A stretch of 64,000 bases of DNA, taken from contig JAQFVV010006628.1 in the NCBI GenBank assembly GCA_028023455.1, forward strand, positions 310,001 to 374,000, written 5' to 3'. The notes under the pieces were generated by a model. That model saw only the letters and a program-made list of their open reading frames with translations. It searched no databases and was not told the origin of the DNA. The DNA comes from Epiperipatus broadwayi (taxonomy: Eukaryota; Onychophora; Udeonychophora; Euonychophora; Peripatidae). Positions 11,695 through 24,010 of this stretch are shown here, in pieces; within the stretch, counting starts at the first letter, position 1; each line of letters begins with the position of its first letter. Position numbers and translations under genes: made by a program.

Positions 11695-12028
11695 ACTAAA
11701 GAATTCAGCTAACTAAAATATAACTATATTATATTATAGTCAAGTTACATAAAGAATGACTATTAAGACAATTAAGATTAAAACTAGCTCAAGAAACATT
11801 ACTATTAAAGAATCCAGCTAACTAGGATATAACTATATTATACTATATTCAAGTTACATAAAGAATGACTATTAAGACAATTAAGAGTAAGACTAGCTCA
11901 AGAAACTTTACTACTAAAGAATCCAGCTAACTAGGATATAACTATATTATACTATATTCAAGTTACATAAAGAATGACTATTAAGACAATTAAGATTAAG
12001 ACTAGCTCAAAAAACATTACTGCCATAT
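11695..12028 (+). repeat. 109-bp tandem repeat, three copies
   Basis: GAATYCAGCTAACTA starts units at 11701, 11810 and 11919. Each unit holds AACTATATTATA, then CAAGTTACATAAAGAATGAC and GACTAGCTCAAGAAAC-type sequence. Differences are few, so the array is younger than the arms. Confidence 0.85.
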
Positions 12029-13266
12029 AATATCTCAGAATTAATATTTTATAATAATTAATTATAAGAAACTTATAGTATTAAAAGATAACACTTAGAT
12101 TCACAATAAATAATTAGGGTTCTAACTAGAATATTAAACTCAATCATTTTACTAATAAATTTACTTTATTATTAGTTCATTCTTACAAATAAATATGGTT
12201 TGATTTAAAATAACAAATATACAATTAGAAAACTCTTCACATGAGACATTCAATAAGATAAAATTGCTTAAACATTGAGGATACATTGCTAAATATAAAT
12301 TCCCAGAGGCATAAGAATATTACCCTGCCAAATTCACATAACCAAAACTACTATGTAATACTCTTATGTCTTTAAATACACATATAATAATCTTAACATA
12401 AAAGGTTTATAAATTTATTACAGAAATAACAATAAATTGATTACTACTCCTTTAATAAAATACTAATTGAAAATTAAACATTAATTCTTACTGATCATCT
12501 TTTAATACTACTTTTACAATTCTTTTAAAATTAATGTCAGGTTCATTTATAAAATAATAATGAAATAAATCAATTAATTAAGACCCTGTAGTTAAATATG
12601 ATGAGGGGTTTTACATGATATCTAATTACCCTTATGAAAAATTACAAAAAATAAGCAACTAAGATAACTTAATGACTCTTAACATTAAATCCATTTAATA
12701 ATTAATGTTAAACAATAAAACAAATAATATAAAAAGATTCTAAATAAACATTATACAATCTTTATTTTATGTGGCATTCTCAAAATATCATATCTTTAAA
12801 TATAATGGCAATATCAGGTATCTGAAATTAGTGTTAGATCATTTTAAAATAATCACCAATGATCATATATACTACAATACTAATAATAATTATATACTTT
12901 ATCATTCAATCAAATATAATATAAATAATATTTTAAGCAATCTTTATGAATTGGGTGCAAATTGATGTTTGAAACCATGATTTTATATGGATCATGCATG
13001 TGGAATGAAGAATCAAATGAATAACATGCAGAGACATCAAAACTCAACTAGGATATTAATTTTAAAACAATTAATAATTTATTATGATTAAACAACATTA
13101 TATCTATTGCAATATGTTATAAAATTTAAAAAATATATTTACAACATAAATAAAAAAATAATATAAAAATATTTATACTGTAAATTTTACAAGTAAAAAA
13201 AAACTAAAATAAGATAGCCTTCATTCCAGCCACTTCAATTAAAATAAACCTTATAACAATAGTGAC

Positions 13267-13307
13267 AATATATTATTCTTATTTACTAAAAATAAGAATA
13301 ATATATT
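13267..13307. repeat. Perfect 18-bp hairpin
   Basis: AATATATTATTCTTATTT (13267-13284) pairs fully with 13290-13307 across the loop ACTAA. It is probably a replication-generated palindrome. I see no adjacent gene that would make it a terminator. Confidence 0.7.
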
Positions 13308-14219
13308 ATTATTTTTATAGTGGGAAATAATTAAAATAAATCTCCCAATTCCTAATGAAAAACTTAATGATGCACTTATACAATCATAAAAGTATATTTA
13401 TTATTTTGTAGTTTTTTAAATATAAATTTAGATCTAAAATACACCTAGCTAAATTAAATAAATAATAAAATATTTTCAAAATTAATAAAATATTTCCTTT
13501 GCAGTTCAGCAAAGCATCATTTTGATATTTTTATACATTCTGATTCTTGAATACCAAAAAATTTAAATACAGAAAATATAAATATCTCTCTTTAAATTAC
13601 CTACTTATGCAAAACATATTTCAATTATAATTTCATGGATTTTCTCTATTTAAATAGGTTTCTCTTTTTTAAACAAATTTTAAAATAAACTATTAATAAA
13701 TTATATTACTTAATATTTTGTATTTCCTTTGTTTTCATATTTTTACATTCATCATAGCATTCGAATCATTTTTCATTTTTCTGGCTTTCATTCCAATTCA
13801 AATATGCATTTATTTTGAGCTAAATATTTCTAATAATTGCAGGAATATTAGTCATTCATCTACTATCTTTAATATTATGCCAAGCATCAAATATTTCAAT
13901 ATCATTTGCGATAGAAATTTTTATATGTCTCATCATGCTTTTGCATAAACTATCAATTTCTAACAGTTTAGCCATTACATTATCATCTTATAAAACTATC
14001 CTCTATGATGTGATTCTTATAGTGATATATAGTGATTATAGTGTAGGGTATGGAATAATAAAAATAACTCAAACGAGTAAGAAAATATCATCATGAATAC
14101 AGTGCAAAATAATAATAGGTCCATATTTATCAGGCAGCTAGGATTCATGTCATGGCTTTATTCTAGCTCTTATTGACTATAAGAAAATGCAACTGTCCAT
14201 GGAAAATAATACAGTTCTT

Positions 14220-16761
14220 TGTTACCTGTATATTTAACAAATTTGAAGTGTGATGATACAGCTCACACATAACAGCTTTTCAACATATCCCTAAACACCT
14301 AGGATTTCATATAACAATTACTCTCCCAACAACCATGCTATATTTTCCACATTGAGTAACTCTATTAACATCATAAAACATACAAGTCTCATTCTAAAAT
14401 AATTTCCAAACAACATTACTAAAAACAACAAAGATCTAAATTCATTTCAATGTGGTTTTTAAAAGTTTTCAATCACAAATGATCTTGAACAAACATTCAT
14501 CGATGTTATACAATTATTTGTTATGTTATATAATTTAGAGATCAGTAATGCTGTATTTCTCTGTATCTTAACAGATAACATATACAAAGATAACACATTA
14601 ATAACTTAACAATATTATAAAATGTATGCTTATTCAAACATTTATATTAAACAATCATTTTTTTATAAATATCCTTAGATATTTCAAAACTTTTCACTTG
14701 CATTCTTTTTTTTTATAAAACACATACAATGATAATTATATCAACAGTTCACTCAACCATTCATTATGTGATTTGAACAATATGCTAATTATAAAATAAA
14801 GTATTAATTTTAAAATATAACATTTTAAAAAATCATCAAGCAAATGTATTGTAAATAATAAATGAAATTACCTATAATCTCAAAAATTGGCCATACATTC
14901 AACCAAATTATCATTACTAATTAGCTGGTCAAAAAATTAATTTCTGAAAACCCATTTTTCCTTATTTAATGTAATAATAGTAAAAAAACAAATTTATTTT
15001 AAGATTACATTTTTTAAAATTCATTATAATAACAGATTAGGTTTTAATAAATCAATGATATTTTAAATACTAATGTTAGACTAAAAAATGATGATGAAAT
15101 TTTAAAGTTACAAAACGTTTTCCCTTTTTATTTGTAAGTTGAACACTTGTCAGTTATCCTCCCCCATTGCCTACTTATGGACTGAAAGCTCTGAACAAAA
15201 TCATACTCTTCCATTGGCACCATTTAATGAAATGTATAAATAACAAAATGAAATCCAATAAAATCTAGAAAAAATATTAAATATCCTGAAAAGATAAAAT
15301 GTTTCTTCCAGTCCTTTCTGAATATCTTATCTAGGCATATAATATCTCCATAAAGCAATAATTCAAGGATCCATTTATGTAAAAAAATTTCTTACATTTT
15401 TTTAATTCCAGTTGTTGTATATAGCAAATATATCACAATAAATATGACACATGTAATATTTGCATTTCCATCTGTCAAAACATTAATAAAAAATTATGTA
15501 TAAAATAAAATTATTCATTTAGTATATTTCTTAGCAAACATGTATTTTATAAACTAAAGGTAAATATTAATTTTTTTTAAAAAAAATATTCGACTTTATC
15601 TTTAAATTGTATGTATTTCAACTAGAGATTTTTCAGGTAAAATGATAGATATACCATCAAAAACATTATTTAACTGAAGTAATATCAATCTTTTAAACAG
15701 ACATACTACAGTTCATTTATTCCAGATAAACTCAATTCATAGCATATAGTTTATTTATTAATTTCTACTGATAGTAAATCTTTTAAAAATGCATAAGCAT
15801 AAAACTTTCAATAATCATTTTATCCTATTTTTCTTCAAAAATATATCATTCTCAAAATATGAAATCCATTTAGATTAAATTTTAAAAGTAAATTCAATGT
15901 GATATTAACATTCATATAACAAACAGTCACTCAATCACATCATAAAGAAAACTAATTTTAATTTAGACTTTAAGTACAAATGCAGATTATTAACTTTTCT
16001 TTTTTTTTCTCAAAGTTAATATTATGATAATGTTTTTTTTATATAAAATGTTCATTTATTCTTTAGTAACTTAAGCCTTTTTGACAAATTAATCTCAGTT
16101 ATTAAAATTAAATGTTCATTCACCTAAGCATGTTATTTATAAAAAAATTAAATTTCTTACATAAATCTCTGGTCTTGTTATAGAATGTTCCTCAGCATGT
16201 GGTGTGTACATTATACCAGTATTAAAATGACTATTATCATGTTACATAAAAATTATTGCAGCTTTAAAGTAAGTTTCAAGCAGAATCCTCTGGCAGGGAA
16301 CTTTTGGTTTTTTATTCAGTCATAATTAAAATAATTGTAAAAATTATACTTTTCAAATACTTTTAAGAGAAAATAATATTTTTTTAAAAAATTACTGTCA
16401 CAATAAAAAAATATTGATTATAAATTCCAACCTACTATTATTTGTGCCACTTGTACTGTGTGCTGTGCTCTGGGTCACTTTTTTCTTTCACTGTCTAGAC
16501 TGGATCAAACCCCTGCTTTTATACTGGACTAACCTAATGGTTTCATTGGTTAATTCTGCTTATAAAAATCTGATAATTTACATAAATTTCATCTTTAAAA
16601 TTAAGTTTTAAAAACTATGAGTCATCATTTATTAAATATTATCAGATTTCTTCAACACTTTAAATATTTTTATCTAAATATTAAATATCTTCATAAAACA
16701 AATTTAATATTCTAATGACCCTAAAATATTAATTTTTAAAACAAAATATTACACTAAACAA

Positions 16762-16806
<45 letters not shown>

Positions 16807-17320
16807 TATTATTATTACTTTTAAAACATAGTCTTTATCTCTAATTTTTGCTACATTTTATTATGTATCAAATTTAGTTAACAAACTAGAAATCAAAGTT
16901 TTCTTTTTAAAAAAACTCTTGAAAGTTCACACAAATACCTTAGACCATGTGACACTTTCAGAATATTTTATATTAAGCAACTTATTTATTATTTAAATAA
17001 TATTTTAAACAAAAATAACTACTTCAAACATATATAAAATATTTACTGCTGTAATTAAACTATTATCTTATTATAGTATTCTTTGAATATAATAAATAAA
17101 ATTAATACTATCTTTTAAACAATATACTATATTATTTTAACTTATATTAAAATGATTAAATTATTTAAACATCTTCATAGTCTCCTATTTACTGAATTTG
17201 AAGTCCTACTACATATGACATCATAATTACATCTTTAAAAAGTCACCTTAATTTAATTTTTTTTAAAATAGCTACTTTTTAAACTCTACTTTATCTGTCT
17301 GTACCAAATGTAAGGGTAGA
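14220..17320 (-). repeat. Right inverted arm (3101 bp)
   Basis: Reverse complement of the left arm and almost the same length. It contains an (AAT)n microsatellite that the left arm lacks. The frame at 16414-16611 overlaps the shared block around CAGTCTAGACTGGATC and is not preserved in the left arm. Confidence 0.7.
16763..16818. repeat. (AAT)n microsatellite
   Basis: A near-pure AAT run followed by ATT triplets, within the right arm. Confidence 0.9.
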
Positions 17321-17352
17321 ATATATATAGAGAGAAAGAGAACTCACAAATA

Positions 17353-17480
17353 AGCTCTTAACAAGCTTTGCAGAATATTCCTAACCCCAGACCAATTTTT
17401 GCTAATCTATATATAACATTTGTAATACATGCTTGATAAATTAGATCATGTGACATATGACTTGATTTATTTGTAATATA
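17353..17480. repeat. Remnant of the hammerhead-bearing repeat
   Basis: On the minus strand 17395-17353 carries GGTCTGGGG and then an AAGCTTGTTAAGAGC block, matching the sequence downstream of the 2306-2354 ribozyme. The ribozyme core itself is lost. 17405-17480 matches 2385-2450 in the plus orientation (ATAACATTTGTAA, then CATGTGA and TATGA), so the two pieces again sit head to head. Confidence 0.5.
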
Positions 17481-17482
17481 TA

Positions 17483-17640
17483 TATACATTGGTCCATAAA
17501 TAATAATGAGATTCTCCTTTTATTGTTAAAAGGAAGTTGTTTTTGACAACGGATTGAGATTGTTGATGTTATTGATATTGGGATTGTCTAAGTGTTGACT
17601 GATTTTAATGATATATATATGTGTGAGTGTAATTTTAAAA
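17483..17640 (+). repeat. ~350-bp repeat family, second part of unit 2
   Basis: It begins with TTGGTCCATAAATAATAATG and follows unit 1 from about 8192 onward (TTTTATTGTT, then GATATTGGGATTGTCTAA, then TTTTAATGAT). With 8336-8542 it makes one complete unit interrupted by the 8.8-kb element. Confidence 0.65.
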
Positions 17641-17859
17641 TCAAAGTGTATTATTAGTAAATACCAACATGTTTTTAGATAATTTGATAATAGATCGATA
17701 ATTGAAATCTTAAACTGGATCTTAAAATATTGTAAAAGACTAGGAAAAAAGCCATATATAAGATGAAGAAATAAGATAAAATTTTTGGTATTGATGCTAA
17801 AAAGAGAAACTACAGATTAAATAAGCTTGAAGAGATATAACATATATATATTTGAATGG

Positions 17860-17975
17860 CCGTGTTGGTTGAGAGTCGATACGATGTCTGAGTAGAGGAA
17901 GTGCCAGTAACAGAATCAATTCTAAGATCTCACAGCCTAGAATATGATACTCTATCAGTGTGCTAAATCACATAT
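17860..17975 (-). repeat. tRNA-derived SINE-like remnant
   Basis: On the minus strand a box A-like TTTAGCACACTGATAGAGTA (about 17968-17949) is followed by a box B-like TAGAATTGATTCTG (17924-17911) at tRNA-like spacing. No cloverleaf and no poly-A tail are evident. Confidence 0.4.
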
Positions 17976-17984
17976 CCTGAAATG

Positions 17985-19528
17985 GATCAATAAAATTTGA
18001 AAATAATGTTTGTATCACTGTCTTTTATTTACATATTTAGAAACAGTTTTGTATTTAATTCGTTACTGCTTAAATAAAAAAATAACTATTATTAAATAAT
18101 AATTAATTTTAATAAAGATCATCCTGCAAATTACATTAGATTTTTTTTCAAATAATCTCTTATAGCCATAAAATAAGTCTTTAAACATTTTTTATAAGAT
18201 GCTTTAAAAATAGAACTAAACAGAACATATAGGTTAGAGATAGTAGAATTCGAAGAGCACATTGAAAATATATCCAAGAATTGTCTAGACTTTAGGAGTC
18301 GTATTATGGGATTCCAAATCATTTCTTGTTTAAGATCAAGTAAAAAATTTACATATAGCACTATATGAAAAATGAAAAAAAGGTAGAAAAGAAAAAATGA
18401 GAAATAATCATAAAAAAGAAACATTAATGATCTTTAGAGACCAAAGGAAATAATGGTAGCACTTGGAGCAAATGATTTGGATTCTTATGCATGAATTGCC
18501 TTTTTGAAGAAGAGTGATAATGATGATGATAATATTATAGTATATGAATTAGATGAGACAGTACCTAAAAAGAATATAATTTACTGTAATATAGAACCTA
18601 TAAACTAAAATAATGGTAATGAAAGTAATAAACCAAGAATATCATTAATGTGCTAAGTAAAGAATGTATAAATATTTAAAGTATACGGTGATAAGAATAA
18701 TAAACTTTATATATACTTACAGAAATAAATTAAATATTCAGATTTATGTATATAAGTATCTATTATAAAAATAAATAGGTAAAATTTTATAAAGATTAAA
18801 AAAATTGATTCATGATCGTCGTGAATTCTGACTACTAAATTGATTTGTAATTTAATAATTTCCATTGTTTGAATTTCCGAATTAATAACAAGTGACAAAT
18901 TATTTTCAATTAATAAAATAAGCTTATTCATAAAATAAAGATTTACTTGGTTTATGCGTTTTTCATTGGTGTTATTATGTAATATACTGATCGATCGATA
19001 TTCGTTTTAAAGTTGTTGTGTTTTTTTTGTTGTTTACTTGGTTTTGATCAATTTTGAATCGATAGGATTTTCCTATCGACCATTAATAGCTACAGAAGAA
19101 GAAATGTTTATGTATATAACCTTAAAAAAATTAAACAATTTATCTTAGATTTAAAAAAGCATTTTGACACAGAAGTTGGTGCTTCTGCCTGCTAGATACA
19201 GATCCTGGGATTCAAAACCAGTTGCAGTATGAATCTTTTTTTTTCTCAAGTTCAAAGTAAATTAGATTTTTTTTTAAAGTAAACAGTTGTCAGACAACTC
19301 ACTTAATATCCAATTACTAAACAGGCAAATAATTATTATTAATGAGAGAGTAAAAGGAAGTCAAAGAACTAACGATAAAATAAAATATGGTTGTAATATG
19401 ATAGCTCTTTATGATTGGACCATGAACGTTTGCACTCTTATGGTCAATTAGCCCATATTTCGCTTTACCGTTTTTTATTTGTTAAAATAAATAAATAAAA
19501 ATTTATTTAATTTCAATATTATTTACCA
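17985..19528. other. AT-rich non-coding DNA
   Basis: No supported gene. A weak tRNA-like string at about 19156-19230 (GGGATTCAAAACC as a box B candidate, followed by a T-run) may be another SINE remnant, but box A is poor. The 97-codon minus frame at 18131-18424 is low complexity. Confidence 0.4.
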
Positions 19529-19797
19529 AAATAATTTCTGTAAATAATAAGTAAATAACTCAGATTATATGTAACTGAACAGGAAGTAACTGAAGCTTTC
19601 AATGAGTTGTGGTTACAATTTTATCACAACCATCCATCATCTCAGAAGCTACGTCAACGTCTCACACCACAGATACAATGTGGGAGATTGATATGACCTC
19701 CGTATGATTGAGGGTTGTGATAGAATTACAGTCATGCTATAACTCATTAGAAACTTCAGTTACTTTCTGCTCATTTAGAAAATAATTTCTGTAAAAA
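19529..19797. mobile_element. Foldback element flanked by a 16-bp direct repeat
   Basis: AAAATAATTTCTGTAA occurs at about 19530 and again at about 19781, like a target-site duplication. Inside, about 19575-19632 is the reverse complement of 19711-19778 (AAGTAACTGAAG, then AATGAGTT, then ATCACAACC). A long duplication suggests retrotransposition, while the fold-back shape suggests a MITE; I cannot decide between them. Confidence 0.5.
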
Positions 19798-22125
19798 TTC
19801 CACACCATGATGGCAATGAGCCAGAAGCTATTCTTTTCAATATAAAAAAATCCCTTTGTTTTTTTTTTCTGAAATTCTTCTTTTTTCAATTTTCTCAGCT
19901 GTTTCTCTGCCAACTTATAATTTTTTTAGACTCATCTTTATTTAGAATATGAATTTCAGTAGAGATACTCTCAATTCAAAAAAAAAAAAACAATGATTAC
20001 AGCAATATGGTAAACTAAATAAGAGAAGGGTTGTTACCTTACCATGTTTAATCTAATCTCCCATATTTCTAGCTATAACATAATTTGATCAAAATATTTA
20101 TCATTTTTCACTTTTAATTCATTAAGGTCAATTGCATTGCAAAAGTTAGGGCAGCAGAATATTGGATTAGAAGATCTAAAGACTCCTGAATCAAAGATCA
20201 TTTTGTCACTTCCTGTTCTCACACTTAACAATTAACTATTCAATTATTTTTCATAACTGTTAATTATTATTTTCTTTTACTGAAAATTTATTGAACATAC
20301 TTTAATAATTTCAGTAATCATTTTTAGAACTATGTTTTTGCTTTCATTTAAAAAATATTGTAAAATTTCCTAAAATTCTGTAGCATTACTTGTGGATAAT
20401 AATCATCTTACATAAAACTTAGCTGATTCAAGTAATTCCGAATTACCTATACTCCTGTTGTTTTATTATATAAATATTCTTAACAATTTTGCAATATCCT
20501 ATGAGTATGGTTGTGATGATGTAAACTTTTAATCCAATAAAAATGGCAGCACATACTAAATAGTATATATATATTAAAATATTGAAATTTTACAGTTTTT
20601 AATATACCAACATACAAATAAATATAGAATAGCTATATTTAGTTTATGGTATAAATGATATTACCAATAGCATTTACTGTTAAAATTTAAACAAGTAATA
20701 TAATTTCATAAAGATGTATGAATTGGGTGATTTTAAAGAGATTTTTATTTTTAAATTTTAATTGTAAATACTACTAGAGATGGCAATTGTGCCAAAAGCT
20801 AGCTAAATATTAATTATTTTTATGTTGGCATACTGAAAAGTTATAAACTTAATTCCAGTGTCTGTTTAATTATATATAATTGTATCTAACATTATAGATA
20901 ACTGACAGAAACCTGGGTTAGTCACTAATTCCTAATACATCTTTTTTTATTTTCTTAAATATTAATATTACTATTGCATCTTCTTATCATCTGACATATC
21001 CATATCATTTAAATATTTTCTGCATAAGTTTGCTTATAGTTTTGTTTATTTTTTTCCTTTTCCTTTTTTAAAACTAACTATAATCACTCTTATTATTTCT
21101 TGAAACTTTTCCTTCTTTATAAATGTTATTGCATGTAATACATTATTTTTTAAAATATTAATCATTTGATGTTGTTATTATTATAAGGTATGTGACATTA
21201 TTCTGCTTTTTAATAATATAAATTTTGTTATAAATATCTCTGATTTTTTGTTTAATTACACCATTTTTTTCTATCATCTGAAATAACTTTCCCCCAAATA
21301 TCAAAATGGTATTTTTGTCTTTAGACATATTCTCAAAGTCCATTTTGTCATTAATTATTTTCTGTATCATTTTACTAGGTTTCACACAATTCTTTAAATG
21401 AGTCATTTAAAATGTTCAGATTCTTTCTAATCTGCATACATGGGTTTGACTCAATGAAACATTTTCTATTGAAATGCTGTTTTTAATCTTATAATTTCTA
21501 TAAATTAATTATCTTTAAACAATTTGTAAGTTCTAGTTTAAATTCAATTAAGTATTCATAAAAATTACAATTGTGAATTAATAATCTATAATAGTTTTTG
21601 TCTCCTTAATGAGGTATTAATCGATTTTTTTTTACTTCTTGCTAATTAATGTCTTTTCTTGTGTTCAATTTATTATACATATTTACCTTGATTACTAAAA
21701 TTTAACAGAGAGGGGCAGATAAAAAGTTAAAGATTTCTTGATGAATTCCTAGCTGACAATAGTAAAATGAGGCAGTTTGGTTATTTAAATGGTTTGTGCT
21801 TCAGTGCTCAAATGCTATTTCACATACAACTATAGATTTTATTATAACCTTGAAATATTTTATGCTAGTCAAAATGCAATCCAACTCTATTACGTCCTCA
21901 ATTCATGCCTCATGATCATTTTCTTTTGAAGTTTCCTTAAATAAAAAACTTGTAGAGCAAAGTTTTACTTTCCCTGCATATTCCAGAAATCTATATAGAG
22001 TCTTCTCATATCTATATCTATCTCTAGAGTGTTCTTTTTCAGTTTTTTTATTATTTTTGCATTAAAATATCTTACTACAATTTTAAAAATGTTGTTTGGC
22101 AAATTCAAAAAGCATTCTTCATATA
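19798..22125. other. AT-rich non-coding DNA
   Basis: Nothing convincing. The 82-codon minus frame at 21158-21406 has mixed composition but no recognisable motif. Confidence 0.4.
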
Positions 22126-22549
22126 TATATGTATATTTAAATTTATAAATAAATATTTGAAAATACAGTACTTAAAAGTTTATAAAAAATATATGTATAA
22201 CCGTCACTTAGAAGCGCTTTCAACTAACTTGTAGCTTTGTCAACTATCACTTTTAAAATGTCAGCTTTCCCATAATTCCATGATGTCAACTTTCTCATAA
22301 TTCAGTGATCTTAATGTTTGCTGCTTGCCTATTAATTAAATCTTGCTTATATTTATATATTAACATCACCTCTTTAATTTTCCTTTTATTATTATTTCTT
22401 TCAGTTTCCAATATTTTTATGTTGTTATAATTAAAATTGAAAACATATATACATGATTTATTATGGTCATAAAAGACAGAAGCTGATAAATTATCATTAT
22501 TTTTAAAATTTTGTTTTGTATTTTGAACCCTTTTAAATAATAATAAGTA
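22126..22549 (-). repeat. Inverted 5' copy of the PLE 3' end
   Basis: It matches the reverse complement of 23589-24010. It encodes on the minus strand the same segment, NNDNLSASVFYDHNKSCIY and then NYNNIKILETERNNNKRK, and the same downstream non-coding part. Differences are mostly single substitutions. Confidence 0.75.
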
Positions 22550-22599
22550 TACAATACATTTATCATTTGATTTCATTGGTAAAATTAATAATGTTGTTA

Positions 22600-23401
22600 T
22601 TGATAATTATGATATAATTTGTACCTTTGATGTCAGTGAAGGATTAATTGACAGAATGACTTCTATTGAAATAATTAACAATGCATAAGTGTTAAAAAAT
22701 GTTAATGTTAAAATAATACAATTTATTGTTGAAACATTAAACTTTATTGATAAAAACATTTATGCAATTTTTAAGTACAAATTTTATAAAATGAGTAATG
22801 GTGGTCCATGGGTCTTCCTACAGTTGCCCAAATATGTAATTTTGTTATATCTACATATGAAAAAAATATTTTAAAAAAGGAACATTATCAGAAAGATATT
22901 ATTTGATACAATTGATATGTTGATGATGTTTTTGTTTGTGGAAAGCCAAATGCTATTAATGATTTGTTTAATGAATTAAATAATATAAAGAGCTTAAAGT
23001 GGATTAAAACAGATGAAAATTCAATGAGTGTTCAATTTTTAGATTTCAAGATAACTAGAAACAAGGATAAACTGAATTACTATAAGACTCTTAAACCAAT
23101 ACCAAAAAGAGGATACATTCCATATGAATCAAAAGTACCAATGTCACATAAAATGGCAGGTTTGAAATCCTTTTTATTTAGAAATGATAACCGTTGTAAA
23201 TATGCATCAGATAAAACTAAAAATATTGAAATTTATTATAATGAATTGTTAAACGTTGGATACAATTATGATTGTGTTTATTATACTGTTAGAAATTTTA
23301 CTTCTAAATATAAAAATATTAATAATAATGTTAATTCTTCTGATAAAAAAACTGTGGATATCAATACCATATGTTTTGAATCAACAGGCAAGTTTCATTA
23401 A
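22600..23401 (+). pseudogene. PLE reverse transcriptase, broken
   Basis: Motif A is recognisable as CTFDVSEG (about 22619), a degraded motif B as MSNGGPWVFLQ (about 22791) and motif C as YVDDVFV (about 22915), split over several frames. The segment 22964-23401 is open for 145 codons and continues past motif C: VQFLDFKITR corresponds to the FLD motif, and YYKTLKPIPKRGYIPYES to the following tyrosine-rich segment. PLE reverse transcriptases are related to telomerase and copy RNA at a nicked target. At least two frame breaks and stops lie before 22964, and the N-terminal part before motif A is missing. Confidence 0.6.
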
Positions 23402-23489
23402 GAAAATTTATAAATGAATATGTGATATTGCATTTTATGCACCACCTACATTAAATAAATTAATAAACAATTCAAAAGATAAAACTTTA

Positions 23490-23885
23490 TTGACAAATAA
23501 AAATTGTATCATTTACAAATGGACATGTAGGTGTGGCAGTGGATATATAGGTGAATCAAGGTGCACATTGGAAAAAAAACAAAAGAGCACTTATTATTAT
23601 TTAAAAGGGTTCAAAATACAAAACAAAATTTTTAAAAATAATGATAATTTATCAGCTTCTGTCTTTTATGACCATAATAAATCATGTATATATGGTTTCG
23701 ATTTTAATTATAACAACATAAAAATATTGGAAACTGAAAGAAATAATAATAAAAGGAAAATTAAAGAGGCGATGTTAATATATAAATATAGGCAAGATTT
23801 AATTAATAGGCAAGCAGCAAATGTTAAGATCACTGAATTATGGGAAAGTTGGCATCATGGAATTATGGGAAAGCTGACATTTTAA
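23490..23885 (+). pseudogene. PLE GIY-YIG endonuclease domain, broken
   Basis: The frame has CIIYKWTCRCGSGYIGESRC, the IY...YIG signature with a cysteine pair before it, followed by FYDHNKSC and ILETERNNNKRKIKEAMLI, the C-terminal block holding the conserved glutamate. The domain nicks target DNA for priming in active PLEs. Part of the central helix appears deleted around KKQKSTYYYL. It ends at ELWESWHHGIMG, just before the hammerhead-like segment. Confidence 0.6.
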
Positions 23886-24010
23886 AAGTGATAGTTGACA
23901 AAGCTACAAGTTAGTTGAAAGTGCTTCTAAGTGACAGTTATACATATATTTTTTATAAACTTTTAAGTACTGTATTTTCAAATATTTATTTATAAATTTA
24001 CGTATATTAT
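23589..24010 (+). repeat. PLE 3' terminal copy
   Basis: Right-hand partner of 22126-22549, running from the middle of the GIY-YIG frame to past the stop and through about 125 bp of non-coding tail. Confidence 0.75.
23891..23930 (+). ncRNA. Hammerhead-like fold in the PLE 3' end (altered core)
   Basis: Stem I pairs TAG (23892-23894) with CTA (23927-23929). The core position holds TTGACAA instead of CTGATGA. Stem II pairs AGCTA (23902-23906) with TAGTT (23912-23916), and GAAA follows directly. Stem III is A-T and G-C with a TG loop, then T at the cleavage position (23926). All helices are in register, but two core bases are non-permitted, so it is probably inactive. The inverted copy (22246-22209) keeps the same fold. 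Confidence 0.35.

Larger units (their letters stand above)
11650..14219. other. Core between the inverted arms
   Basis: This 2.57-kb core has three 109-bp tandem repeats near its left end and a perfect hairpin at 13267-13307. I found no protein-like frame: the frames at 12771-12965 and 13718-13948 have low-complexity AT-driven composition. No tRNA-complementary primer site follows the GGTAACA end on either side. Confidence 0.5.
8543..17320. mobile_element. 8.8-kb insertion with 3.1-kb inverted arms
   Basis: The left arm (8543-11649) and right arm (14220-17320) are reverse complements along almost their whole length, about 3.1 kb each, around a 2.57-kb core. Both outer ends sit in AT repeats, and the flanks are the two halves of one unit of the ~350-bp repeat, so the whole was probably acquired as one insertion. 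The arm ends resemble LTR ends (TGTACCC at 8543, GGTAACA at 11649, TGTTACC at 14220, GGGTAGA at 17320). There is no primer site or transposase. It could be a long-TIR foldback transposon or an LTR element with inverted LTRs. Many mismatches and a microsatellite expansion in each arm suggest an old insertion. Confidence 0.65.
22126..24010 (+). mobile_element. Penelope-like element, decayed, with inverted terminal copies
   Basis: Reverse transcriptase and GIY-YIG remnants on the plus strand (22600-23885) are preceded by an inverted copy (22126-22549) of their own 3' end (23589-24010). PLEs commonly carry such inverted pseudo-LTRs after 5' truncation. Stops and frameshifts throughout make it non-functional. 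Confidence 0.7.

Noticed and set aside
18131-18424. 97-codon minus frame, hydrophobic start
   Set aside because: Phenylalanine-tyrosine run from AT-rich sequence, no homology that I recognise, no repeat elsewhere in the window.
21158-21406. 82-codon minus frame with mixed composition
   Set aside because: No recognisable domain and no supporting context; kept only as a note.
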